DNA from: Maylandia zebra | Taxonomy: Eukaryota > Chordata > Actinopteri > Cichliformes > Cichlidae | Assembly: GCF_041146795.1 (NCBI RefSeq) | Contig: NC_135177.1 | Location: forward strand, 4,907,060 to 4,971,059 | DNA: 64,000 nt | Direction: 5' to 3' | In this document: positions 33,121 to 45,713 of the stretch, piece by piece | Numbering within the stretch: position 1 is the first letter of the stretch | How the letters are laid out: each line of letters opens with the position of its first letter | Notes under the pieces: generated by a model | Told to the model about the DNA's origin: nothing | The model's input: the letters and a program-made list of their open reading frames with translations, nothing else | The model's database searches: none | Made by a program: the position numbers and the translations under genes

Positions 33121-36100
33121 ATGAGTGGTGTAGGTAAAATAAAAATTATTTCAATCAACATCAATGGTCTGGGGAATCCAGTTAAAAGGAGTAGATTGCT
33201 ATCTAAATTGAAACGACACAAGGCACAGATTATATTCATTCAAGAAACTCATATGTCAAAAGAAGAACATGAAAAATTTAAAAAGCTTGGCTATGTAAAT
33301 TCTTTTTATAGCTCATGTAAGAATAGCAGACGAAGAGGAGTTATAATTTTATTAGCTAACACGGTAAATTTCGAAAAGTTAGAGGAAATCTGTGACAAGG
33401 AGGGTAGATATGTTGCTGTCAAAGGGAGGATTAATAATGAAGTGGTGTCCCTGATAAATGTGTATGCCCCTCCAGAGGATAACTCAAAATTCTATCAAAA
33501 ACTATCTGAAAAAATTATAAGCTTTAGTGAAGGGACCTTGATATGTGGGGGCGACTGGAACTGTATATTAAATCATACTAAAGATACTACAAGCAAAAAA
33601 AGACGCAAAGATAATAAATCTAAATCTCTTAACTCATTAATAAAGGAAGCGGATCTCTGCGATGTATGGAGAGAATTACACCCTCTGGAGAAGGATTATA
33701 CCCATTTCTCAGCAGCCCATAAGGTTCACTCTAGGATAGATTTTTTTTTGATAAATAGAAGTGATAAACATAGAGTCACAGAATGCAATATCGGTATAGC
33801 CGACTTGTCGGATCACAACGCCATTCATTTGACCATTCACCTACATAATCAGAATAAGAAATTATTATGGAAATTGAACATTGGTATTCTCAATAATGAA
33901 TCTGAGGTAAAAGAGATCAAAAAAGAAATACAAACCTGTATTGCCCACAATAAGGATGATCAGATAGACCCAACAATAATTTGGGATACTGTGAAAGTAG
34001 TAACTCGGGGGTATTTGATATCAAGGACCAGCTACCTCAAAAAAATGAAGAAGCTTACACAGTCCAAATTAGAACAACAATTAAGGGATTTGGAAAAAAA
34101 AAAGCATACAGATTTGAGTCCTGATTTGGCTGAAAAAATCAAAAACGTAAGAAAACAACTAAGTGATTTGACTATGGAGGAAATAGAAAAGAAACTGAGA
34201 TTCACAAAACAAACATTCTATGAGTCTGGCTCCAAAGCAACTAAAGTATTGGCTAAACGGTTAAAATTAATGCAAATAACTAATGCAGTCAACAAGATTA
34301 GAGATCCAAATACCAAGGAACTACTATATGAACCAACACAGATAAAAAACACCTTTCAAGAATATTATAAAACATTGTATAGTCAACCGGATCAGAAAAA
34401 TGGACCAGAAATTGTAGAGTTTTTGGATCAGTTAGACCTCCCTTCAATAGGGACAACTCAAAATGAACTATTAACCAAACCAATTACAAAGGAAGAACTG
34501 GATAAGGCAATAAGGAGATTGAAGACGAATAAAAGTCCAGGGAGTGATGGGTACCCCAATGAGTGGTATAAGACTTTCAAAGAGGTTTTGGCCCCTATTT
34601 TGATAGATTCTTTTAATTGGACAATAAAATACGCTAAAATTCCACCTTCCTGGAAAGAGGCCATCATCTCAGTCTTACCGAAAGAAGGTAAAAACAAGGA
34701 AAACTGTGATTCTTATCGCCCAATCTCCATCTTAAATGTTGATTATAAATTATTTACATCTATAATTACAAGACGCCTAGAGCTGTTCCTTCCTGACCTG
34801 GTGGATGAAGACCAGACAGGGTTCATTAAGGGGCGACAGACACAAGACAATATACGACGTACATTGCATATAATTAATGAAGTTAATAGAGAAAAAATCC
34901 CAACAGCCTTAGTGAGTTTAGATGCTGAAAAGGCTTTTGACAGAGTCTCTTGGATATTTCTTTTTGCTGTTTTGAAGAGAATGGGCTTTGACAGTATCTT
35001 CATTAAGTGTATACAATCCCTGTATCATAGGCCAATGGCTAGAGTTAAAATAAATGGGGACTTGACAGACAGCTTTGAGCTCTTTAGAGGAACTAGGCAA
35101 GGTTGCTGCTTGAGTCCAGCTCTTTTTGCTTTGTATATTGAGCCTTTGGCTCAGTATATACGGCAAAGTACAGACTTAAAAGGGGTTTTTGTTTCCAAAC
35201 TTGAACAACGAATAGGTCTTTTTGCAGATGATATAATTATATATCTACAGGATCCTGATACGACCTTTCCTTGGCTGTTTAAAGCATTAAAATATTTTGG
35301 TAAAAACGCAGGATATAAACTAAACATCGTAAAGACTCAAGTACTCTGTCTGAATTATTTCCCCAAAGAATTATTACAAAATGAATTTAAATTAAAATGG
35401 GATTCAAATAAGATCAAATACTTAGGTGTCTATTTAACTAGTGATACAAGTACTTTATACGAGGCAAACTATGTGAAGTTTAGTAACACAATCCAAAAAG
35501 ATCTGATTAAATGGGCTCCGCTTGTCAAGGACCTTAGCTCAAGAATAGAGGTAATAAAAATGAATGTGCTTCCCCGGTTATTGTACCTATTCACCTCATT
35601 ACCAGTCCAAATAACAGACGCACAGTTTGGTAAATGGGATAAATTAGTTAGTAGATTTATTTGGAAAGGGATAAAGCCAAGAATAAGATTTAAAATACTC
35701 CAATCAGGAAAAGAAAAAGGAGGACTTGCCCTCCCGAATTTCAAGGAATATTTCTATGCAGCTCAGCTGAGATATACTGTTTATTGGTGTTCATCAGAAT
35801 ATACTTCAAAATGGAAGCATATAGAGTTAAATTATTGCCTATCATGTCATCCACAAGCAAGATTGGGAGAAGAAACTACCCAGCCCACGAACAAAAATCT
35901 CATCACTGAATTTACTATTAAACTCTGGTGGACAATAATGAAGAAATATAGAATTACAGAAGATTGTAAATTGCTGATTTGGCCTGCATACTCTCGAAAA
36001 TTCCAAAGTGGACAATGGGATAGCACATTTTTAAGATGGGTCAATAAAGGAATTACAGCAATGTGTACATTAATAGATGGGACAACATTTAAATCTTTTG

Positions 36101-36891
36101 AGAATCTACAGAAACAATTCGGATTGGATAAATCAGATTTATTTAGGTACTTTCAATTAAGACACTTTTACAATACAGAAATTAGAAAGAAGCTTTCGAG
36201 AGAAAGAAATCGTATAATAGGAACAATAACAGGTGCATATAAAAATCTTCCATCAGGAATTCTGTCGAAATTATATGATGGCCTACAAAATTCGAATAGG
36301 AATGAAACATTATATATTAAACAAAAGTGGGAATCGGAACTACAAATTGAGTTGTCAGAGGATGATTGGCGATCCTTATGTCTCACACAGCATAACTCCA
36401 CTAGCTCTAGACGATGGAGAGAATATGGCTGGAAAAATGTGATTAGGTTTTTTATTACTCCGTATATTAAAAGCAAGCAGTTAAAAACACCCCAACAATG
36501 CTGGAGATTATGTGGAGACTGGAACGCCAATCACTCACATGTGTTTTGGAAGTGTAAATATATTAAACCATATTGGGAAAGAATCGCGGCAACAATGACG
36601 AAGGTGCTGGGGTATGAAGTACTGTGTGAGGCACGAGTAATGTATTTTGGAATATGGGAAAATGTAAAAAAGGAGGACTGGTATTTGTTTAAGATTATGT
36701 TGTTGTCAAGCAAAAAGGTGATAACAAAGAATTGGCTGAAAAGCGATCCTTTAAAACTGGAAGACTGGATGGACGTAATCGAGGACATATATACAATGGA
36801 AAAAATGACTTACACTCTGAGACTGAAATCTGACAAACACCGAAAACAGTGGACAAAATGGATAATTTATAAGTCTCAGTCAGCCTTATAG
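33121..36891 (+). CDS. L1 ORF2 protein (endonuclease and reverse transcriptase)
   Basis: I start at the ATG at 33121 (MSGVGKIKI), which gives 1256 aa; an earlier in-frame TTG is not needed. An APE-type endonuclease occupies about residues 5-235, with the expected motifs SININGL, QETH, VYAPP, GGDWN and SDHNAI. The reverse transcriptase (about 470-760) shows [24 protein letters not shown] and the catalytic LFADD. A C-terminal zinc knuckle [19 protein letters not shown] lies near residue 1135. The protein nicks target DNA and copies the element RNA at the nick in the nucleus. No stop or frameshift was seen and all key residues I checked are present, so it could be active. Confidence 0.93.
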   Translation: MSGVGKIKIISININGLGNPVKRSRLLSKLKRHKAQIIFIQETHMSKEEHEKFKKLGYVNSFYSSCKNSRRRGVIILLANTVNFEKLEEICDKEGRYVAVKGRINNEVVSLINVYAPPEDNSKFYQKLSEKIISFSEGTLICGGDWNCILNHTKDTTSKKRRKDNKSKSLNSLIKEADLCDVWRELHPLEKDYTHFSAAHKVHSRIDFFLINRSDKHRVTECNIGIADLSDHNAIHLTIHLHNQNKKLLWKLNIGILNNESEVKEIKKEIQTCIAHNKDDQIDPTIIWDTVKVVTRGYLISRTSYLKKMKKLTQSKLEQQLRDLEKKKHTDLSPDLAEKIKNVRKQLSDLTMEEIEKKLRFTKQTFYESGSKATKVLAKRLKLMQITNAVNKIRDPNTKELLYEPTQIKNTFQEYYKTLYSQPDQKNGPEIVEFLDQLDLPSIGTTQNELLTKPITKEELDKAIRRLKTNKSPGSDGYPNEWYKTFKEVLAPILIDSFNWTIKYAKIPPSWKEAIISVLPKEGKNKENCDSYRPISILNVDYKLFTSIITRRLELFLPDLVDEDQTGFIKGRQTQDNIRRTLHIINEVNREKIPTALVSLDAEKAFDRVSWIFLFAVLKRMGFDSIFIKCIQSLYHRPMARVKINGDLTDSFELFRGTRQGCCLSPALFALYIEPLAQYIRQSTDLKGVFVSKLEQRIGLFADDIIIYLQDPDTTFPWLFKALKYFGKNAGYKLNIVKTQVLCLNYFPKELLQNEFKLKWDSNKIKYLGVYLTSDTSTLYEANYVKFSNTIQKDLIKWAPLVKDLSSRIEVIKMNVLPRLLYLFTSLPVQITDAQFGKWDKLVSRFIWKGIKPRIRFKILQSGKEKGGLALPNFKEYFYAAQLRYTVYWCSSEYTSKWKHIELNYCLSCHPQARLGEETTQPTNKNLITEFTIKLWWTIMKKYRITEDCKLLIWPAYSRKFQSGQWDSTFLRWVNKGITAMCTLIDGTTFKSFENLQKQFGLDKSDLFRYFQLRHFYNTEIRKKLSRERNRIIGTITGAYKNLPSGILSKLYDGLQNSNRNETLYIKQKWESELQIELSEDDWRSLCLTQHNSTSSRRWREYGWKNVIRFFITPYIKSKQLKTPQQCWRLCGDWNANHSHVFWKCKYIKPYWERIAATMTKVLGYEVLCEARVMYFGIWENVKKEDWYLFKIMLLSSKKVITKNWLKSDPLKLEDWMDVIEDIYTMEKMTYTLRLKSDKHRKQWTKWIIYKSQSAL

Positions 36892-36906
36892 GGCGGGACC
36901 TCTCGT

Positions 36907-36941
<35 letters not shown>

Positions 36942-38728
36942 TGTGTTTGTTGTTGTGTTATTATTATTATTGTCTTGTCCGTATGTAATACAAAGGAAAA
37001 AGTACAAAATAAAGAGTTATAAAAAAAAGAAGGGGGTTGCACAGGGTCAAGGATGTACAGAGAGGCAGGTTGGCTCCAATATTAATATAGTTTTATTTAT
37101 GTTTATAAAGCAATGAAGAATAAAACATTAAGGAAATACTGAATGTAACGTTGTTATCAGTGTACTCAAAACAATCGTGGAACTGGGACTTACCAGCAGC
37201 CGCGGACCCAAAAGGAAAATCACAAAGAAAGAAAATCACAACAGCCTGCACCCAGTGCTGTACAAAGGAAAGTGTGAAAATTACCCACCACCTGAGGTCC
37301 CAGGGCCCCTGGCACGTCTTCCGTTCACTGGTTGTAATTGTCCAAGCCTCGATCACAGGCCCATCTAGCTCCCCACAGACTGGAACCGGCAACTGAGGTG
37401 GTTTAAAGTTCCCATCACAACACTCGGGCAGAGGATTGCTCTAGCCCGATCACAGAAGAGTGGGTGTAAGCAGCAGTCCAGAATAAAATCGAATAAAACC
37501 AGGCGAACCAAAAAGAAAAGGCAAGCCCACTTAATAAAAACAGTCCCACGAAAATAAAAGATGACACAAGACAAGACAGCAGCTCCACCGAGGAGGACCC
37601 CTCATAACAGCGGCTGGGAAGGCGTTTCACTCTTCCAATTAAGGTCGGGCGGTTTGCCACGGAGAGGTAAAGGCAGCAATCAAACCCCAGGACTGGAGGC
37701 ACTATCCTGCACTACCGGAGATAACTCGAGCACCTCTCTCCGCAATGCTGGAGTGAAAAAGAGATGGCCGCGCTGTAGCTGTCATGCGATCTGCTCACTT
37801 GCTGATCGATCCGTAGCGGTGTGCCAGCATTTACTGCTGCTTTTTGCCAAAAGCACAGGAGGAATAAACCAGGAGAACACCGGCTTCCCTTTATACGGAC
37901 CGAAGCCACTCAGCTGTGGAACGTGCTGTTCTCCGGAATTGTGGACCACCCACCTCAGACTGTCCGACAGAACCTGAGGAATAATGTGGGGAGCAGAGGT
38001 CAGGGGTGCTACAGGCACATTGGAAATAGGCCTGGGCTACACCGATGGAACTGTGTAGCCCAGGTGTCGGGAAGTGGCGCCACGGGTGTCGCAGGTTTTG
38101 AGGGTACCTCAGGGACGAGGAACCACAACTCATCGTCACTCAGAGAGGTCCGCTCTAAATCAGCAGGCACAGGCGGGGGTGGACCCTGTGGACAAGGTGC
38201 AGGGCCGACCTGTGCCTTCAACATGTCGCGATGAATATGTCGAACCTTCTCCAAGTCTCCTGCGGGGGCAATGGTATAAACAGCCCCCTCCCCTTCGGGG
38301 CGCCCTAAGTACCTGGTACACTGCAGAGCTCCACAAGTCCTGGATCTTGTGCTGGCCTCTAATGCTGTGATCCCACTGGGTCCTGAACCCGGCCTAAAAT
38401 TTAAACAACCACTCGGTCAGAAGGACCTGGGCTACAGTTGAAGCCCTTTGATTCCGGGTAGGGATTGCCACAGTGTATTTACTGAAGACATCAGTCATGG
38501 CCAGGACATTCTCAAACCATTACGGCAGGGTTCCAACACCGTGAAGTCTATGGCCAAGATTTCATTTGGCCTAGACGCCAACAGATGACCCATGTAACTA
38601 TGAGTCCCCAACTCTCAGTCTTTTGCGACCTGACAACCTTCACAACGCTGAACCCATTGCTTGATGTCAGAGGACATCCCGGGACAATAGCAATGCTGCC
38701 TGACCATTTCAGTGGTATGCTCAAGACC

Positions 38729-39670
38729 ACGGCCTCTCTGTGTGAGGATCTAAACGTATTCTATGCTAGATTCGACACAGCGAACACCATGAGACCGGAC
38801 AGTGTGCGCACCGCGGATGACGTCAGTGCGCACACTGTGTCTGAGGAGGATGTGCGGAAGTGCTTCAGGAAGGTGAACGCACGCAAAGCTACTGGTCCGG
38901 ACGGGATTCCCGGCCGCGTCCTCAAGTCATGCGCGGCTCAGCTGGCTGGAGTGTTCACACACATCTTCAACCTTTCCCTCTCTCTGTCTGTAGTCCCAGC
39001 CTGCTTCAAAATGGCCACCATCGTCCCTGTACCCAAATCCTCCACCATCTCCTCATTGAACGCCCTGACCCACTGGTGTCAAGACAACCATCTCACCCTC
39101 AACGTCGCAAAGACAAAGGAGTTGATAGTGGACTTCCGGAGGTGCAGAGAAGTACACACCCCCATCACAATCAACGGCGCTGCTGTGGAGAGAGTGAGCA
39201 GCTTCCGGTTCCTTGGTGTACATCTGGCTGAGGATCTTACGTGGTCAGTACACACAAACAAAACAGTGAAGAAGGCGCAGCAGCGCCTCTTCTTTCTCAG
39301 GAGACTGAAAAGATTTGGCATGAGCCCCCGCATCCTCAGGACCTTCTATCACTGTGCCATTGAGAGCATCCTCACTGGATGCATCACCACCTGGTATGGC
39401 AACAGCACCGCCTACAACTGCAGAGCTCTCCAGCGAGTAGTGTGGTGCTCTGAACGGATAATTGGAGGTGAGCTTCCCTCCCTCCAAGACATCTACAGGA
39501 AGCGGTGCCTGAGAAAAGCGGGGAGGATCATCAAGGACTCCAGTCACCCCAGCCATAAACTGTTCAGACTACTTCCATCAGGAAGGAGGTTCTGCAGCAT
39601 CCGGTCCCGTACCAGCAGACTGAGAGAAAGCTTCTTCCACCAGGCCATCAGACTGCTGAACACGTCATAG
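38729..39670 (+). pseudogene. LINE ORF2 missing the reverse-transcriptase core
   Basis: The frame is open to the TAG at 39670. It reads SEEDVRKCFRKVNARKATGPDG and VPACFKMATIVPVPK, the RT entry region. At about 39061 it jumps directly to LTHWCQDNHLTLNVAKTKEL, FRFLGVHL and LRRLKRFGM of the thumb, ending in KIIK-like RIIKDSSHPSHKLF and LLPSGRR. All segments with AFD, PQG and the ADD catalytic pair are absent, yet the frame is kept across the joint. An upstream in-frame extension to 38585 is antisense Gypsy sequence and not part of the protein. It cannot be an active RT. Confidence 0.82.
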
Positions 39671-40083
39671 ACACCTCACCTTCACTACTGGAACTTCAAC
39701 ATTATGCACTCCATACTGTACAGTAATGCCACTGTTTTGCACATGTCTCAACTCTGTATATTTTTATATATTTTATTTATTGTTTACTCTATTTAATTTG
39801 TAAAATATGTGTACACACACACACACACACACACACAAAAACACACGTAGAAAAATATTTAGTATACACATCCAGAAATGCATATACTATTATATATTGT
39901 ACATATATTTATTAGTTTCAGATGTAGCCATTCTTGTATTTTGCTTGTTTACATTATTGTATTTGCACAACTCTGTTGCTTGTGAAGCTCGCACACAAGA
40001 ATTTCACTCACATGTACTGTACCAATGTACCTGCACATGTGATGTGACAATAAAAGTGATTTGATTTGATTTTGATTTGATTT
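38729..40083 (+). mobile_element. internally deleted LINE (CR1/Jockey-like, clade unassigned)
   Basis: Inserted in the Gypsy integrase code between the HQG and LEH codons, with GACC on both sides (38725-38728, 40084-40087). The 5' end is truncated in the linker before the RT. The 3' UTR includes a (CA)n tract (39812-39836), ACAATAAAAG near 40048 and a (TTGATTT)n tail to 40083. The RT palm has been removed by an internal deletion. Confidence 0.82.
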
Positions 40084-40969
40084 GACCTTGGTGCCCATGG
40101 TCCTGGTGCAGCTGCCTCAAGATCTCAGGCTTCAGAGCCTCTGGAAGAACAACTTGTAGGGCTTCCTCACCTCCACCCGGACACAAAATCTGGCGATAAA
40201 GGATGCCATCCTTCTCCAGCAGACGATCCCACTGATGCAGCAGAACCATGACTGGTTTGGGGACCTGGCTCCTTTCGCCAGAGAGGGCGGGGACTGCCTC
40301 CTCCAATATACCAAGAAACCCTTCAGGAGGGGACCACCCTCCTGCAAATCATGAATATCCCCCGGAGAATGAGACGGAAAGGCCCCAATCTCTAACTGAG
40401 TAACAGAGGGCTACACTGCTGGACACGGAGCCTGCTGAAGCGAAATCAGGACAGGAGTCCCAGGCAACACGCCCTCGGCCAGGCTGGAGCTCATCTCATA
40501 CTGTCGGGAGAGAGCATCAGCATTCCTATTACTGCGGCCTGACCAATACTTAATTGAAGGCTGCCAGCTTGGACGCCCACCTCTGCTCGGTGGCACCCAG
40601 CTTAGCTGAAGAGAGTTAATTGAGTGGATTATTGTCAGTGTAAACCACACACTTCTGCCCCAGCAGGTACTCCCGGAACTTTTCGGCCATAGCCCACTTG
40701 AGCGAAAGAAACTCCAACTTCATGGAGCAGTAATTGTCCATGTTGCACTCATGGGGTCGAAGACCTCGACTAGCATAAGCCACTGGCCTAAAACCACCTT
40801 CAATGTCTTGGGAGAAAACTGCACCCAAACCACTGTGGCTGGCATTAATCTCCAAGATAAATGGGTGTGTGAAGTCGGCATACGCCAGCACAGGGGCAGA
40901 CACGAGCTTTGCTTTAAAGGCCACAAAACTCTCCTCACACTGAGGTGTCCAGATGGCACTTGTGGACAG

Positions 40970-41604
40970 GAGATATTTTATTTTGTATTCTTATGATCAC
41001 AGTTATAATCAGAATTATCATTGATTAATCATTTACCATTGTTGAATCAGTTGACAGAATAATCTTTGAATTATATCCATGTTAATCTGAGTAAGATATT
41101 AATGTATACAGATTATCATCACTTTAATTCAGTCTATTGTTGTATCATTCTTTAATATTTGCTTATGGGCCTCGTACATTTAGTTTTGCACGTACTCAGC
41201 CTTACACCAACACGCACAGGGAGTTATGTAAAACACGCACGTTCACAAACACACTTATGGAGAACTGTGAGGGCGTCTCAGGACATGCTCCCTGTTTGAC
41301 ACACACACACACTCACAATCGACACGAATAGATATACACACCACACACACTGGTTTTCTCGGAGTGCTGGACTGAGTGGAAACATCTGGAGTCCATATAA
41401 GGAGAACTTTTTGAGTGTGGGGAACTGTTATCATTTCCAGTAAGATCTAACTGTGACGTCAGTGGGATTATATAAGGATGGGGAGCAGTCTGCTCGAAGA
41501 AGTCCGGCTCTTCCCACACTGTAATGTGTGTTTTAATAAAATGATCTGTGCTGACCCAGCTGTATACCAGTTATAGTCTCTTCCTCAAAGTACGAACCAT
41601 GACA
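40970..41604 (+). mobile_element. retrovirus-like LTR followed by a primer-binding-site-like sequence
   Basis: The LTR probably starts near TGTGGACAGG (40970), at the break in the Gypsy code. TATATAAGG at 41471 is a TATA box, AATAAA near 41536 a polyadenylation signal, and the unit ends CCATGACA at about 41604. Four bases later TGGTGCCGAAAAACC has the TGG start expected of a tRNA primer-binding site. A likely splice donor GAGGTAAGCACC follows near 41719. Together these mark a plus-oriented 5' LTR and leader. The TSD and matching 3' LTR were not found. Confidence 0.6.
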
Positions 41605-43396
41605 ATTCTGGTGCCGAAAAACCTGGTTTGAGGAGGGACAAATGGAGCTTGGCTGAGGTATAAGTGGTGTCAGACGGACGGCCAGGAGGTCGACTGAGTG
41701 ATGGGCCCCGGAATAGGAGAGGTAAGCACCGTCTGTTAACGTCCAAAGGTGCTGAATTGGAAATTAAGTTAAATTAAATGTTCACTCAGTGGGGCTTCTG
41801 TTCTGTCCGTGGTGATCTTGGTAATTAGTGTTAAAAACAGGGAATATTGAATATTGGTCTGTCTAAATTTATTGTTGTTTATTTTGGGGGTGAATTTTGA
41901 GCTAAGAGGTTATATGTGTTTAAGACAATACGGTTTAAAGTGTTTAAAGAAGATGTGGGTTGACTGGATGCCAGCCAGTCACCCGGTAGTGTAGAGAATT
42001 TGGTTTAATTGATCAGCAGAAACGCGGTTTCGGCGTCAGGTAATTAAACTGGAGGTGGAGACCTCGCAGTGATGCTTATAATATCTTGAGTAAATTTGTT
42101 TAGGATGGGGGCGTGGCCCCTAGGAATGCAGTTTTCATTCAGCAGGTGGCACTGACCCCTAATCGCGGACGCGTGGTTAGGTTTTACCCCGGAGTTGGCC
42201 TTCCGTCGAGCACTTGGGACGCTCGCTTAACAGGCTAGGCAATCTATGAGTGATGGCCTTATACTGCATTGATTGATTGACAGAGTCGGACTCGGCTGTG
42301 ACTATTTAAACGTCAGGAACTTGTGAACTTTAAGTAAAGCCAAAAGCGTGATCTGGGATATTTCACGCGGCTGGTGGAGCTCCTGGTTTTGCCTGACGGG
42401 AAGCAGTTATAAATTAATTAGTGTTTAGAAATCTGACCGCGGCCGGCGAGGGCATTCCCGACGCGGGGTATTGACCAGCAAGGCGCGGCCTGGGCTTAGA
42501 GCTTTTAAATTGGTCTAAAAGTCAGGAATACCGGTATAGAAATAGAGAAATAAAGAAGATAAGCTGTCTGGCATATAGTGTTTTCTTATGTCTATGCGGG
42601 CCCGTGTGTAAATAGAATATAAATTACCCGTGTGTGTGAATTTAAAAGTGTAAACTGTATAAACTGTCTTTTGTTGTTGAATTCCATCTGTGTGGATCCA
42701 GAGTGTGAAAAAACGAAGACGCCTTTCTCTTCTCTTGCTGTCAGAGAAGAGGAGAGTGTGTGTGTATTTCTTCTTAGGAGAAGGAGGGGCTGTGCTCTGC
42801 TATGTTGTAGCGGGCACACTCGCGAGTACGCGCGGGGTGTGTGTGTGTAGCTGTTGGCTTGGTCTCATCTCCCTATTTCTCCATTTCTATGCTTCTTAGT
42901 TTCTTTTTGGTTAGGTGAAAGTGTGTTTCAGAAGTGTGGTTAAAAGATTTGAGTATATTAAATAAACTAAACCTTGTAGTCTTGTGTTTGTGATTTCCTA
43001 ATGTGAGTATGGTTTAATGGAATTTAATGAGTAATGATCTCTCGTGTAAAACTCCCGTAAAGTAGGAGTGTGTTGCTAAATATATTGGTGAAAATTGAGA
43101 ACTTTGTGTGATTGCTGGGAGATTTTCTGGTTGGGTCATATTTTTTCTCTACCTGGAAAAGGCAGAGATCTGGGCTTTAGTTTGACGTTGTGTATATAAA
43201 GTCTTTTAAAGATCGGTTGAGTCTCTCGCTATAAGGAGGAAAACAGCGTGCATAGTAGATTGACTGGATTATTTTCATGTGTGAAAACTTTGTAGTTGTT
43301 AGGGAAGTGAATGTGAGAGTGAATTTTCGCTGGTTTTGGGTGGTTAAACTCTTGAACTAGAAGTTTGTGAAGTTTTTTTCTTGAAAGGAGCATTAG

Positions 43397-43474
<78 letters not shown>

Positions 43475-43818
43475 TCTGTGAGAGAAGAGGTGGGGGCCGA
43501 GTGTGCATGGGGAAAGAATGGGGAAGAAGGGAGTGAGAAAGAGCGAGTGAAAAGAGTAACCGAGTGTTTGGTGATTTTTTTTTATTATTTCAGAGGCTGT
43601 GTGTAAGAGTTTTGATTATATTGATTGGTTTCTGTGGTTCTGGAGTTGGTGACTTTAGCTGTGAGAGTTGTGAAAAGAGCAGGTTTTTCTCTTGTTGTGA
43701 TGTTAAGTATAAATTGAATAGACTGTGATTAATCGGTGATTTTCTGCCTGTTGTGCAGTGTGGAAGACACAGAAGTGTAGAAAGGTCTGTGGTTTATCTT
43801 TGTCTGACGTTTTATATA
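41605..43818 (+). other. retroelement leader-like sequence, no coding region; (TG)n at 43401-43467
   Basis: About 2.2 kb downstream of the primer-binding-site-like sequence, without a long open frame. It has several GGTAAG/GTAATT donor-like sites and a 67-bp TG microsatellite. Whether all of it belongs to the retrovirus-like element is unknown; its right edge meets a LINE or SINE tail near 43819. Confidence 0.4.
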
Positions 43819-44150
43819 GTCAAGTCAAGTCAACTTTATTTGTCAATTCTGCCACATGTACAGGACATACAGAGAATAGAAATTCCGTTACTCTCAAACC
43901 CTAGATGAAATAGCAAATGAACATTTAAATTTAAGAGAGTGATTAAAAAATGCAAATAAAATAATTAAAAAGTAAAAATTTAAATAAATACAATACAATT
44001 TTATGTATAACAAGAAAGCTATGCAATATACAATATACAATATTCAAGTAAGGGTAAATGACATTGAGTGTAAACCAGGCAGAGTAGTGCAAATGGAGAT
44101 TTAGTAATATACGGTAAGAGATAGTGTAAATACAAAGTCTCAATCTCAGG
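43819..44150 (-). mobile_element. retroposon 3' tail (LINE or SINE end)
   Basis: CAAGTCAAGTCAACTTTATT, then GTCAATTCTGCCACATGTAC and a long AT-rich stretch are typical of a fish LINE 3' end read on the minus strand, with the (GACTT)n-like simple tail at 43819-43835. It truncates the Polinton-type frame that starts at 44455. Confidence 0.6.
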
Positions 44151-44455
44151 CAGGCCTCAATCTCAGTTCTCAAAGTTTCAGCATCCTCATAAAACCCGGC
44201 GCGTATTTTGGTTTTAACCACGTTATCAGACCTCTGCTCAGCATCACCCTTTCTCCTACATTCAAAATAAGCCTTATCATTAGGGAGATTAAGCCATGTA
44301 TAGGGATATGAAATTTCAGTGAGAGCCACCTCCCATGCCCCATCGAGATTGAGATGCTGGGCGAGATCCACACGGAAGCAGCTGCTGCTGTTATTTTTAA
44401 ATACATTCAAACTTGATGGAAGCGTGACGTAAAAACTCTGCGACCTGACAGTCAT
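44150..44455 (-). pseudogene. Polinton-associated structural-type protein, N-terminal fragment
   Basis: From an ATG at 44455 about 100 codons remain. The segments FYVTLPSS, DLAQHLNLDGAWEVALTEIS and YPYTWLNL resemble a conserved Polinton protein that I associate with virion structure; this is recognition from memory and not certain. The frame then runs into the retroposon tail below 44150, so the rest of the protein is lost. It sits 42 bp downstream of the integrase stop, in the same direction. Confidence 0.55.
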
Positions 44456-44496
44456 TGCTGACCCGTTACCAAGGTGCGTGTGTGGCCCGAAGTTTG

Positions 44497-45587
44497 TTAT
44501 GCGATGGTTTTAAGCTCACTGGCTTTAACCCAGCTATTAAATTTCTCAGGCCAGCTCCTCCATTTGACCAGGAAATAAACCTGTCCCCTCTGTTTACGTT
44601 TTGAGAGAATTTTCTCTATGTGATAGAGCTTATCCTTGACAAGAGTGATTTTCTGCAGCTCATGCTCATAAAAACTACCGATAATTTCTTCCCCGTGATA
44701 ATCTTTGATTTTATAAACGGGAGGATCTCTAGGTATGCATTGGTCAATAGTAAACACCTCGCTTGTGAATGTTTGCTCATACCGCTTATCAAACACACCT
44801 CTGACTTTAGACAGCCTAACGTGATCACCCTTTTTAAATTTCATGGGCTTTTTTCTACAGCGAGAAGAGGTGCCATACAGGTTTTAAAATACTAAGGCTG
44901 TGTTGTCTGAATTTACTTGATTCGGGGCCATTTTTATGGAACGATGATAACTACTGTTATAGCTGTCTAATAAATCTTGTAACACATCGATATATCTACG
45001 TGTATTTGCAGCAGTGAAATATCTATACATTTTACTTTTAAGAGTTCTATTAAACCTTTCACAGACTGAGGCTTTTAGATCGCTCCCTGTAGCAAAATGA
45101 TTTATACCATGCTTTTTCATTAAAGATTGAAAACTGGAATTAAAAAATTCCTTACCGCTATCTGTTTGGAGTTTTTGTGGGATTTGGCTATGTTTCAAGA
45201 CAGATTCAAATGCCTTAGTGACTTGAACGCCTGTTTTGTTTTTCAAGACTCTTGCATAAGCTTTTTTAGAAAAAACATCTATAACTGTAAGTAAATATTG
45301 ATAGCCATCATTATGCTCGGATAACGCTCTCATATCACAAAGGTCTGCTGATGTGTGATCTGATTAAGAGGTCTGGGGACGAACACACGGTTTCTCGGAA
45401 AGTGCAGGCGTGCAGCTCGGTGTAAGGTGTAAGCGTCTTGTCCAGAGAGCAATTTTTGGGCTGTTTGCGCGTTAATCTTTGTACCAGTTTCATCCTGTAT
45501 GCTTTTAATCAATTTTTCCACACCGCAAAAACTACTAGGGTGAGCTGGGTCATAATATGCACGTTTCAATAGATTCTGCTTTGCCAT
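44497..45587 (-). pseudogene. Polinton integrase with chromodomain (one frameshift, one stop)
   Basis: The enzyme joins element ends to host DNA. The N-terminal part (45587-45370) has YYDPAHPSSF and QDAYTLHRAARLHFPR, typical of Polinton integrases. The DDE core follows, with the first Asp in ADLCDM (about 45350), the second in QTDSGKEF and the Glu in CERFN. A chromodomain with VYFLVKWRSWPEKFNSW lies at 44560-44515. Two breaks are seen: a frame change near 45360, just before the first Asp, and an in-frame TAA at 44884-44886 between core and chromodomain. All three catalytic residues remain, but the gene as it stands is broken. Confidence 0.85.
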
Positions 45588-45713
45588 GTGTGATCTTTGA
45601 AGTTATGTTTAACTATGGTTTCATGTAACGAGTTTGCAAATATATTTTTATTTGATATAATTAATAACATTATACTTATTTTCTAGTAAAATAAAAATAA
45701 TGAGTTTGATTTC

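Larger units (their letters stand above)
31624..37026 (+). mobile_element. full-length L1 (Tx1/Swimmer-type) retrotransposon
   Basis: A 5.4-kb copy has a 180-bp 5' UTR, two open ORFs, a 3' UTR with a 33-base T run (36908-36940), an AATAAA near 37008 and a short A tail. AAGAAGGGGGTTG flanks it at 31611-31623 and 37027-37039, a 13-bp TSD as left by target-primed reverse transcription. The 5' end contains ACTTCCGGGTGTCATGGCGG, similar to the 5' end of the L1 at 62990, so it seems complete. It lies in the LTR of a minus-strand Gypsy element and is therefore younger than that element. It is the best candidate here for a recently active copy. Confidence 0.93.
31567..38012 (-). mobile_element. Gypsy-type LTR (family B), split by the full-length L1
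   Basis: The LTR reads on the minus strand from TGTAGCACCCCTGACC at 38012, with a TATA motif CGTATAAAGGG near 37895 and an AATAAAA near 37095. It continues to about 37040, where the L1 (31624-37026) interrupts it, and then resumes at 31610 to about 31567, where RTE-like LINE code begins. It directly follows the end of the Gypsy pol frame at 38013, so it is the 3' LTR of that element. The exact outer end is uncertain. Confidence 0.62.
38013..40970 (-). pseudogene. Gypsy (Ty3-like) pol fragment: RNase H and integrase
   Basis: Minus-strand frames run from RNase H to integrase. The first has APVLAYADF, ASHSGLGAVF, SRGLRPHE, LEFLSLKWAMAEKFREYL and YTDNNPL (40960-40616). A SGRSNRNADALSRQ piece follows (40560-40500), then the zinc-finger part LHQDHGHQG (to about 40084). 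After the nested LINE come CYCPGMSSDIKQWVQRCEGC and the core piece ILAIDFTVLEP with TDVFSKYTVAIP (38727-38480). The C-terminal tail runs to a stop at about 38009. Protease and RT are missing beyond 40970 and frames are shifted in several places. The element is dead. Confidence 0.83.

Noticed and set aside
38585..38728. N-terminal extension of the LINE ORF
   Set aside because: These 48 codons are antisense Gypsy integrase sequence that happens to be in frame.
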